Source: Tardiphaga sp. (GTDB lineage: Bacteria > Pseudomonadota > Alphaproteobacteria > Rhizobiales > Xanthobacteraceae). Taken from it: a DNA stretch of 5,313 bases. Under the pieces are notes generated by a model. The model saw only the letters and a program-made list of their open reading frames with translations, had not been told where the DNA came from and made no database searches. Numbering within the stretch: position 1 is the first letter of the stretch; each line of letters begins with the position of its first letter. Made by a program: the position numbers and the translations under genes. The DNA is taken from NCBI GenBank assembly GCA_028290765.1, contig JAQGJF010000433.1:1-5313 (forward strand), given 5' to 3'. Shown piece by piece: positions 1 to 5,313 of the stretch.

Positions 1-2001
1 TCGGTGGATGACGTCGACAACGTCACGCTGGCGGGCGCCTCGGTTCGGGTCAGCGGCGGCACCTTCCTCGGCGTCGGCGACGTGCTGTCGGTCAACGGCC
101 TCACCAATGGTCTGATTCCCGGCACCAACATCACCGCGGTCTACAATGCCGGCAGCGAGACGCTGAGCCTGACCGGCACCGATACCCTGGACAATTATCG
201 GCTTGTGCTCGAACAGGTCCAGTTCCTGTCGAACAGCTTCAATCCGACCAATGGCGGCCTCAACACCGGCCGCACCATCACCTGGCAGCTCGACGACGGC
301 TCCGGCCCCGGCAACCAGAATCTGAGCACCCCGGTCACCTCCGAGGTCTTCCTGCATACGGTCGACCTCGACAGCACGGTTGCCGGGACCGGTTTCGCCG
401 GCGCCTATACCGAGGGCGGCCTGGCTGCGGCGATTGCCAACCTCGCTGCCATCACCGACAGCGACGCCCGACTGACCTCGGCGACGGTAACCCTGACCAA
501 CGCGCAGGCGACCGATCTGCTCTCGGTCAGCGGCGCGCTGACCCATATCCCGTCGTGGAGCTACGTGTATGATGCCGGAACCGGCACCGGCGTGCTCACC
601 CTGACCGGATCGGCGCTGGCAACGGTCAGCGATTTCGAGGCGGCGCTGGATCACGTGCGGTTCTCCAGCAGCAGCGGCAATATCGACACCACCAACCGGG
701 ACATCGCCGTCAGCGTCACCGACAGCCTCAATATCGTCACCAACACCGCGCATGCCACGATTTCCATCACCGCGGTGAACGATGCGCCCACCGTCGATGC
801 CCATGGCGGTTCGCTGGCCTATACCGAGAACGACACGCCGACGGCGATCGATCCGCTGCTGACCATCACCGATCCGGACAGCGCCAATATCAACGGCGCC
901 ACGGTGAAGATCACCGGCAATTTCCACTCGGGCGAGGACGTCCTCGGCTTCGCCAGCCAGAACGGCATTTCGGGCAGCTACGACAGCACCACCGGCCTGC
1001 TGACCCTGACCGGCGCGTCGAGCGTCGCCAATTACCAGGCCGCGCTGAAATCCGTCACCTATTTCAATTCCAGCGACAATCCCTCGAACCAGACCCGGAC
1101 CATCAGCTTCCAAGCCGTCGACGACGGCGGAGCCTCGAGCACGCTCGCTACCGCAACCGTGTCGGTGATACCGGTCAACGATGCCCCGGTCATGACCGGG
1201 TTGACCGCCAATGTCGGCTTCACCGAGAACGGCGCTCCGGTCGCGCTGTCGACGGGCATCGCCGTCGCCGATATCGACTCGACGCTGCTCACCGGCGCGA
1301 AAGTGGCGATCACCGGCGGGTTTGTCGCCGGCGACACGCTCGACGTGGTCACCACCGGTACCGCCATTACGGCGAGCTACGATAGTTCGACCGGCGTGCT
1401 GACCCTGAGCGGCCTGGATACGGCGATCGATTACCAGCACGTGCTGGCCTCGATCACCTTCGCGTCGACCAGCGACAACCCGACCAATTTCGGGACCCAG
1501 CCGAACCGCACCATCACCTGGTCGCTCACCGACCTCGACCAGACCAGCGCGGCGCATGCCGATGCGACCGGCACAGTGGTCACCACTGTCGCCGTCACCG
1601 CCATCAACGACGCGCCGGTCATCGATGCCGGCCACACTTTGCCATTCAACGCCAATGCCGGCCTGCCGATCGCGATCGATCCCGCGATCGCGCTGCACGA
1701 CGTCGACAGCCTCACTCTGGTGGGCGCCAAGGTGGCGATTGTCGGCGGGTTCGAAGCCGCCAATGACAGCCTTGGCTTCGTCAATCAGCACGGCATCGCC
1801 GGCAGCTTTGACAGCGCGACCGGCGCGCTGACGCTGAGCGGTGTGGCCTCGGTCGCGGATTACCAGGCGGCGCTCGCCAGCGTCACTTTCGGTTCGATCA
1901 CCCAGGCCAGTGCCAGCCGCACCATCCAGTGGACCGTCGACGACGGCGGCGCAGTGTCCCATTTGAGCGCGCCGGCGATGTCGACGCTGAATGTGAGCGG
2001 C
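1..2001 (+). repeat. Five tandem cadherin-like protein repeats (first one partial)
   Basis: The approximate units are 1-360 (partial), 361-789, 790-1188, 1189-1617 and 1618-2001. Three of them end in NDAP, encoded at 778-789, 1177-1188 and 1606-1617, which gives spacings of 133 and 143 codons. Each unit carries an acidic loop followed by a strand: DDVDNVTLAGA, TDSDARLTSA, TDPDSANINGA, ADIDSTLLTGA and HDVDSLTLVGA. Acidic loops of this kind bind calcium in true cadherins, so calcium binding is a reasonable inference. Units 3 and 5 resemble each other more than either resembles unit 4: both have LGF-x-x-Q-x-GI-x-GS and SVA-x-YQAAL. Unit 2 is the most divergent (TEGG instead of TENG/TEND, and no GGF-x-x-GD). 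The similarity is clear at protein level, but the DNA has diverged, so this is an old expansion. Confidence 0.85.
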
Positions 2002-2874
2002 ATCATCCTTCCGCCGCATGTGTTCACGGACAACAGCGTTAAGACGCCGACCCAGAGCCTGACGCCAGCAGCGCTGTTGGTGGGCAATGGCCTGAGCGGT
2101 TCGTTGGTTCCTTCCGAAGGCGGTGACGGCGCAGGCCTCTTCGGCAATGGCGGCAGCGGCACCGGCTTCCATGTCGTGCACACCGATGCGGTGCTGACCA
2201 CGGCGTCGGATGCCACCGTGCAGATCAATCTGGCGCTGGCCGCGCTCGAAGCGCCGCTCGGCGGCGATATCGCTTATGTCGTGGCGCGCCAGGCCAATGG
2301 CGATCCGCTGCCGGACTGGCTGAAATTCGATCCCGCCACCGGCACCTTCGCCGGCCTGCCGCCCGACAACCTCGTCGCCAGCATCGAGCCCGATCAATCG
2401 CTCGACAACAACATCGTCACCGGCGCCTTGCCGCCGAAGCCGGATCTCGGCCTGGGCACCGGCCCGAACGCGCCGACAAAACCCCAGACCATCACGGTCG
2501 AAGTGACGGCGCGGGATTCCAAGGGCAACATCGCGGTCACGGTCTTCACCATCGACCTGCGGGCGCATACCGCCGGCAAGCAGGGCTGGATTATCGACCG
2601 CAACGCGCGACCGTTCGGCAATGAGCGCCATGCGTCGCTGCCGATGACGTCGCCGGAGCTGGCCGCGATCGAAGCCGCGGTGCGCGACATCACGCTCGAG
2701 CCGCTGGCGGGACGCGGCATGCCGATTCGTCACGGCGATTCAATCTCGGCTAGTGCCAAAGAAGCGGCACCCGCCGGGCGTGCCGGATTGAGCGAACAAC
2801 TGGCCTCGATCGGCTGGCGTTCGATGGCGGCGCAGCGCAATGCGTTGCTCGCTAGCCTGCAGCAGCCGCGGTGA
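1..2874 (+). CDS. C-terminal part of a large cadherin-like repeat surface protein with a putative Ig domain (5'-truncated by window)
   Basis: The frame is open from base 1 (TCG GTG GAT GAC) to TGA at 2872-2874, giving 957 residues with no start codon in view. The GTG at base 4 lies inside a repeat and is not a credible start. Residues 1-667 are five tandem beta-rich repeats with cadherin-like hallmarks: a D-x-D-S loop, GGF-x-x-GD, SYDS-TG-LTLSG, DYQ-AL-SVTF, RTI-W-x-DDG and NDAP at the unit ends. Residues 668-735 are a Gly/Ser-rich linker. Residues about 736-853 match the putative-Ig (He_PIG/CADG) pattern, with LPDWLKFDPATGTFAGLPP (770-788) and later ITVEVTARDSKGN (from 831). Residues 855-957 are a tail without a domain I recognise, ending in a predicted amphipathic helix (LSEQLASIGWRSMAAQ). 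In known families such repeats form long extracellular adhesins, often type I-secreted; that role is inferred here. There are no RTX GGxGxDxLx nonapeptides and no transmembrane segment. The exact adhesin family is not recognised. Confidence 0.9.
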   Translation, partial: SVDDVDNVTLAGASVRVSGGTFLGVGDVLSVNGLTNGLIPGTNITAVYNAGSETLSLTGTDTLDNYRLVLEQVQFLSNSFNPTNGGLNTGRTITWQLDDGSGPGNQNLSTPVTSEVFLHTVDLDSTVAGTGFAGAYTEGGLAAAIANLAAITDSDARLTSATVTLTNAQATDLLSVSGALTHIPSWSYVYDAGTGTGVLTLTGSALATVSDFEAALDHVRFSSSSGNIDTTNRDIAVSVTDSLNIVTNTAHATISITAVNDAPTVDAHGGSLAYTENDTPTAIDPLLTITDPDSANINGATVKITGNFHSGEDVLGFASQNGISGSYDSTTGLLTLTGASSVANYQAALKSVTYFNSSDNPSNQTRTISFQAVDDGGASSTLATATVSVIPVNDAPVMTGLTANVGFTENGAPVALSTGIAVADIDSTLLTGAKVAITGGFVAGDTLDVVTTGTAITASYDSSTGVLTLSGLDTAIDYQHVLASITFASTSDNPTNFGTQPNRTITWSLTDLDQTSAAHADATGTVVTTVAVTAINDAPVIDAGHTLPFNANAGLPIAIDPAIALHDVDSLTLVGAKVAIVGGFEAANDSLGFVNQHGIAGSFDSATGALTLSGVASVADYQAALASVTFGSITQASASRTIQWTVDDGGAVSHLSAPAMSTLNVSGIILPPHVFTDNSVKTPTQSLTPAALLVGNGLSGSLVPSEGGDGAGLFGNGGSGTGFHVVHTDAVLTTASDATVQINLALAALEAPLGGDIAYVVARQANGDPLPDWLKFDPATGTFAGLPPDNLVASIEPDQSLDNNIVTGALPPKPDLGLGTGPNAPTKPQTITVEVTARDSKGNIAVTVFTIDLRAHTAGKQGWIIDRNARPFGNERHASLPMTSPELAAIEAAVRDITLEPLAGRGMPIRHGDSISASAKEAAPAGRAGLSEQLASIGWRSMAAQRNALLASLQQPR

Positions 2875-2891
2875 TCGCGACGCGAAAGTCG

Positions 2892-2915
2892 GTCGCGCCC
2901 TAAGTCAGGCGCGAC
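2892..2915 (+). terminator. Perfect 8-bp GC-rich hairpin after the first gene, without a T tract
   Basis: GTCGCGCC (2892-2899) is the exact reverse complement of GGCGCGAC (2908-2915), with an 8-base loop. It starts 18 bases after the stop codon. The following bases are GAAATCCC, so there is no U tract and it is not a classical intrinsic terminator. It could protect the 3' end of the mRNA or help Rho-dependent termination. Confidence 0.4.
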
Positions 2916-2960
2916 GAAATCCCATCAAATCGCGGAGTTCGCGCGCTTTTGTTCCTGAAA

Positions 2961-3002
2961 CGGGACTGAAAAGGTCCACGCAATTTATTTCAGCCCGCTT
3001 TT
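2961..3002 (+). terminator. Candidate intrinsic terminator: 10-bp bulged stem followed by CTTTT
   Basis: CGGG-A-CTGAAA (2961-2971) pairs with TTTCAG-CCCG (2988-2997). This gives ten base pairs with one bulged A (2965) around a 16-base loop, followed by CTTTT (2998-3002). It is placed as expected for the end of the upstream transcript. The long loop and short T run make it weaker than a textbook example. Its T run overlaps the first CtrA-like box. Confidence 0.45.
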
Positions 3003-3016
3003 AACCATCCGCTAAC
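3001..3016 (+). promoter_or_regulatory. CtrA-like half-site pair, near match (TTAA-N7-CTAAC)
   Basis: TTAA (3001-3004), seven bases, then CTAAC (3012-3016) matches the CtrA consensus TTAA-N7-TTAAC at all but one base. CtrA is the cell-cycle response regulator of Alphaproteobacteria, which controls motility, pili and surface genes in many species. Taken alone this site would be weak evidence; its value comes from the perfect copy 38 bp downstream. Confidence 0.45.
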
Positions 3017-3038
3017 CAAGAAGTGTACTCCGCGGCGA

Positions 3039-3054
3039 TTAATGGTATTTTAAC
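3039..3054 (+). promoter_or_regulatory. Perfect CtrA-type box (TTAA-N7-TTAAC)
   Basis: TTAA (3039-3042), TGGTATT (3043-3049) and TTAAC (3050-3054) match the CtrA consensus exactly in both half-sites and the 7-base spacer. The site lies 151 bases before the start codon of the DUF4347 gene, in the only A/T-rich stretch of the gap. TTAA is uncommon in such GC-rich DNA, which makes a chance perfect match less likely. I see no clear -10 element at the usual distance downstream, so whether CtrA would activate or repress cannot be told. Confidence 0.55.
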
Positions 3055-3058
3055 GCTA

Positions 3059-3070
3059 CGGAACGTTCCG
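3059..3070. promoter_or_regulatory. Perfect 12-bp palindrome, possible operator
   Basis: CGGAACGTTCCG reads the same on both strands. It begins 5 bases after the perfect CtrA-type box, where a regulator dimer could bind next to or compete with CtrA. As RNA it has no loop, so a DNA-level role is more likely than a hairpin. No regulator is identified. Confidence 0.35.
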
Positions 3071-3191
3071 ACCGCTTTGCGTCCTTCGGCATCACCGCAA
3101 TTTCCAGCCGCAGCGCGTCGCCGTCCTCTTGAGCGGGACTTCCCAGACAGTTTGAGCGATGGCGCGCCGGCCCGCAGATTTTCTGCCCGCC

Positions 3192-3200
3192 GGGGGGAGA
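3192..3200 (+). promoter_or_regulatory. Ribosome binding site of the DUF4347 gene
   Basis: GGGGGGAGA lies five bases before the ATG at 3206 and contains GGAG/GGGGA-type Shine-Dalgarno cores. It decides the start: no other ATG, GTG or TTG nearby in this frame has a comparable site. A weak stem pairs 3167-3170 and 3174-3178 with 3182-3186 and 3190-3193 and touches the first G residues, so some control by RNA structure is possible. Confidence 0.7.
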
Positions 3201-3205
3201 AGTTG

Positions 3206-5313
3206 ATGTCTGAGACTGGACCCGGTTGGTTCAACCGCAAGCGCGCCGATAACAACGCAAAAAACCACAAGTCACCCTCTGCCAAAAACAATACACGTCC
3301 ACGTCGCACCGGCATCATGGTGCTCGAACCGCGCATGATGTACGACGCCGCAGCCGCGGCGACGGTCGCTGCGACCGAAACCCACCAGGACGCCGCCGCC
3401 GACCACGCCGTCGTCGCGGCCGCGGCCGACAAGCAGACGGTCGCCGTCACCAGCAATACGGGTGCCGAAACACCGAGCGCTGCGGCATCCACGACGCCGG
3501 CGCAGGCGCCGAACGTTGCGGCACCGGCAGCCCCCGCATCTGCATCCAGCACCGATGCCGACAAGGCGACGACGTCTGCCGACACCAGCGCCGCGGCGGC
3601 AGCGCCGGCGATCATCACGGTTCACGAACTCGTCGTCATCGATTCCCGGGTTGACGACATCGAGACCCTGCTCGGCGGCGTCAAGGCCGGCGACGCCGTG
3701 CTGGTGCTCGATCCGACCAAGGACGGCGTGCAGCAGATCGCCGACGCCATCGCGGCCAATAATCTGCACGATCTCACTGCGATCCAGATCATCTCGCACG
3801 GTACGCCGGGCGCGGTTGACCTCGGCTCCATCAGCCTGTCGGATGACAACCTCGACAGCCATGCCGCGGCGCTCGCCGCCATGGGGGCGGCGCTGGCTCC
3901 GGGCGGCGACATTATGCTTTGGGGCTGCGACGTCGCCGCCGGCGCTACGGGTGCGAAATTCATCGCCGACCTCTCCGCCCACACCGGCGGCGCTCACGTT
4001 GCGGCCTCCACCGACGCCACCGGCAGCGCCGCGCTCGGTGGCAACTGGACGCTGGAGGCGAAAACCGGCGACATCGACGCCACCCTGCCGTTCAGCGACG
4101 CGACGCGCGACGCCTATACCGATCTCCTGGTCAATCCGATCAATAATTATCAGTCGTCCCTGGCGCTGACGCAATTGGTCGTGCCGACCGGCGTATTTCC
4201 CAGCAGGGACACCGGCGCCGGCGGCGGCTTTATGATCGGGACGATCCGCACTTTCGCCGGCAATTTTGCGATCGGCAACACGTATTATGCCGAAGGCCAG
4301 ATTGAGAACATCAACCAGAATACTGCGCTGTTCAGCCTGCTCGGGACGAATTACGGCGGCGATGGCCGCAGCACCTACGCACTGCCCGATCTGGGCGGCA
4401 AAGTCATGATCGGGAAGGGTAGCGTCGCCAACGGTACCGACGGTACCGTCGGCAGCCAGGACGGGTCCGGGACTGTCTTGCTGACGCCTTCGAATCTGCT
4501 GGGCGCAGGCAATCTGCCCTTCGACAACGATCAGCCCTCGCTGACCATCACCTACGGCATCCTGGCCGACGGGGTGTTTCCCAACGGTAGCAGCGGCCGC
4601 GACTCGACCCAGCTGATCGGCGAGGTCGTTGCGTTCGCCGGCAGTTTTTCCCCCGGCGCCTATTTGCCTTGCGACGGCCGATTAGTGCCCATCTCGCAAT
4701 ACGAGGGGCTCTATGACTTGATCGGCAATATGTATGGCGGCAGCCAGGCGGAGGGCACCTTTGGCCTGCCCGATCTGCAGGGCCGGGCCATCATGGGCGC
4801 ATCTTCGGACGTGCCGCTCGGAACCGTGGTCGGGCAGGATTCGGTGACGATCGCGAAGGCAAACTTGCCGTCCTCGATGGGTGGTTTCCAGGCGCCGCTC
4901 GACAATCGGCAACCGTCGCTGGCGCTGAACTACATCATCGCCACCGAGGGTATTTTCCCTTCAAGGGAGAGCGGCGACCTCGCGCCAACGACAGCCTATA
5001 TGGGCGAGGTCATGGCCTTTGCCGGTGATATCGCCCACATCCCCTCGGGCTGGATGCTGGCGGATGGCCGCGCGCTGGCGATCAACGGGTACCAGGCGCT
5101 GTTCAGCCTGCTCGGCACCACTTACGGCGGCAACGGCAGCACGAACTTCCGGCTGCCCGACCTGCGCAACCATGTGGTGATCGGTGTAGACCATGACGCG
5201 AATATCCAGGTCGGCCAGAACCTCGGCTCCGACACCATCACCCTGACCACCAGCACCACGCCCGACCGCGCGCCGGTTCTCTCGGTGCCGGCGAGCATCA
5301 CCAGCGTCGTCGA
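3206..5313 (+). CDS. Large LEPR/DUF4347 surface protein with three phage-tail-collar domains (3'-truncated by window)
   Basis: The frame is open from ATG 3206 to the window end: 702 complete codons and no stop. Residues 1-36 are basic, without a Sec signal peptide. LEPRMMYD follows at 40-47, a form of the LEPR motif found at the N-terminus of very long repeat-rich secreted proteins. Residues 48-135 are an Ala/Thr/Pro-rich linker. Residues about 142-290 match DUF4347: LVVIDSRVDD, QIISHGTPG with His198, LWGCDVAAG with Cys241, HVAASTDATG and GGNWTLEAKTGDID. Residues about 313-690 hold three phage-tail-collar modules (343-403, 470-531, 599-660), each ending in LPDL. The final part, RAPVLSVPASITSVV, looks like the start of an Ig/cadherin-like repeat. 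The likely product is an extracellular, probably type I-secreted adhesin; this is inferred from family architecture, as no transporter gene is in view. The gene has its own leader and CtrA-like boxes. It could also be called a tail-fibre-like protein, but nothing else in the window suggests a phage. Confidence 0.92.
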   Translation, partial: MSETGPGWFNRKRADNNAKNHKSPSAKNNTRPRRTGIMVLEPRMMYDAAAAATVAATETHQDAAADHAVVAAAADKQTVAVTSNTGAETPSAAASTTPAQAPNVAAPAAPASASSTDADKATTSADTSAAAAAPAIITVHELVVIDSRVDDIETLLGGVKAGDAVLVLDPTKDGVQQIADAIAANNLHDLTAIQIISHGTPGAVDLGSISLSDDNLDSHAAALAAMGAALAPGGDIMLWGCDVAAGATGAKFIADLSAHTGGAHVAASTDATGSAALGGNWTLEAKTGDIDATLPFSDATRDAYTDLLVNPINNYQSSLALTQLVVPTGVFPSRDTGAGGGFMIGTIRTFAGNFAIGNTYYAEGQIENINQNTALFSLLGTNYGGDGRSTYALPDLGGKVMIGKGSVANGTDGTVGSQDGSGTVLLTPSNLLGAGNLPFDNDQPSLTITYGILADGVFPNGSSGRDSTQLIGEVVAFAGSFSPGAYLPCDGRLVPISQYEGLYDLIGNMYGGSQAEGTFGLPDLQGRAIMGASSDVPLGTVVGQDSVTIAKANLPSSMGGFQAPLDNRQPSLALNYIIATEGIFPSRESGDLAPTTAYMGEVMAFAGDIAHIPSGWMLADGRALAINGYQALFSLLGTTYGGNGSTNFRLPDLRNHVVIGVDHDANIQVGQNLGSDTITLTTSTTPDRAPVLSVPASITSVV
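4142..5260 (+). repeat. Three tandem phage-tail-collar / microcystin-dependent-protein-like repeats
   Basis: The units are about 4142-4522, 4523-4900 and 4901-5260, each close to 127 codons. Each begins with a Q-(P/S)-SL strand and a G-x-FP element (QSSLALTQ...GVFPSR, QPSLTITY...GVFPN, QPSLALNY...GIFPSR). Each continues with GEV-x-AFAG or its variant GTIRTFAG, then DGR-x-x-x-I, LFSLLG-x-x-YGG and LPDL-x-x-x-x-x-IG. LPDL falls at residues 393, 521 and 650. In microcystin-dependent proteins the collar usually comes first and the QP-L...GIFPSR segment last; here the array opens with the latter, so the module boundaries appear shifted. In unit 1 the usual CDG is AEG and the loop before it is altered. 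Units 1 and 3 share an identical 20-base run at 4325-4344 and 5096-5115. Confidence 0.8.

Larger units (their letters stand above)
2875..3205. other. 331-base intergenic region with stem-loops, CtrA-like boxes, a palindrome and the leader of the second gene
   Basis: No convincing gene lies here. A 15-codon open frame at 3159-3206 is the only small frame I examined, and it is discussed separately. The first part, to about 3000, holds two hairpins that fit the end of the upstream transcript. The middle (about 2981-3054) is much richer in A and T than the flanking genes and holds the CtrA-like sites. The last part (3071-3205) is GC-rich again and would be a structured leader if transcription starts near the boxes. 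The size of the gap and the terminator-like hairpin suggest the second gene has its own promoter. Confidence 0.75.

Noticed and set aside
4..6. GTG at base 4 as the start of the first gene
   Set aside because: It falls within the acidic loop of a cadherin-like repeat (SVDDVDN), and the frame is already open at base 1, so the gene begins upstream of the window.
1..2874. RTX calcium-binding nonapeptides in the first protein
   Set aside because: I looked for GGxGxDxLx repeats and found none; the Gly-rich stretch at about 2071-2160 does not have the pattern.
3347..3610. LapG-type di-alanine cleavage site in the Ala-rich N-terminal linker
   Set aside because: Runs of AAAA and an AAAP occur, but in so Ala-rich a linker they carry no information, and there is no recognisable retention module around them.
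3001..3618. 205-codon - strand open frame covering the intergenic region
   Set aside because: It is Ala-rich and overlaps both the real gene start and the CtrA-like sites, and nothing in its product looks like a known family.
3462..4169. 235-codon + strand open frame in another phase
   Set aside because: The product is a low-complexity Arg/Pro/Ser-rich string with no domain, lying inside the real gene.
3272..4174. 300-codon open frame on the - strand opposite the DUF4347 region
   Set aside because: It is an Arg/Gly-rich mirror of a GC-rich coding strand. The + strand frame from 3206 has a ribosome binding site and clear DUF4347 and collar motifs throughout.
3206..5313. Prophage tail-fibre gene
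   Set aside because: The collar modules are phage-like, but the LEPR and DUF4347 domains, the probable following Ig-like repeats and a neighbour that is a repeat-rich surface protein fit a bacterial adhesin better. No other phage gene is seen.

Overview
The window looks like part of a GC-rich alphaproteobacterial chromosome, most likely from the Hyphomicrobiales (Bradyrhizobium/Rhodopseudomonas type). The reasons are the high GC content with strong G/C preference at third codon positions, a protein starting with a LEPRMMYDAAAA-type N-terminus, and two CtrA-like TTAA-N7-(T/C)TAA sites between the genes. The genus is inferred, not shown.

There are two large co-directional genes on the + strand, both cut by the window edges. 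Bases 1-2874 are the 3' part (957 codons plus stop) of a long surface or secreted protein. It has five tandem cadherin-like beta-sandwich repeats, a Gly-rich linker, a putative-Ig (He_PIG/CADG-like) domain and a tail of about 100 residues ending in a predicted amphipathic helix.

Bases 2875-3205 are a 331-base gap without a convincing gene. It holds two stem-loops behind the first gene; the second is followed by CTTTT and is a candidate terminator. After these come two CtrA-like boxes about 38 bp apart, a perfect 12-bp palindrome, and a leader of about 135 bases ending in a G-rich Shine-Dalgarno sequence.

Bases 3206-5313 are the 5' part (702 complete codons) of a second large gene that stays open to the right edge. 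Its product has a basic N-terminus, a LEPR motif, an Ala-rich linker, a DUF4347 domain and three phage-tail-collar (microcystin-dependent-protein-like) repeats. It ends in what appears to be the start of another Ig/cadherin-like repeat region.

The two visible parts are complementary: the C-terminal half of one modular surface protein, then the N-terminal half of another. They may be head-to-tail paralogs, probably type I-secreted adhesins, but no secretion gene is in view and the two parts share no region that would prove paralogy. I see no CRISPR array, RNA gene, insertion sequence or defence cassette. The most unusual items are the DUF4347 plus triple-collar architecture with a His/Cys pair that could be catalytic, and the CtrA-like control region in front of it.
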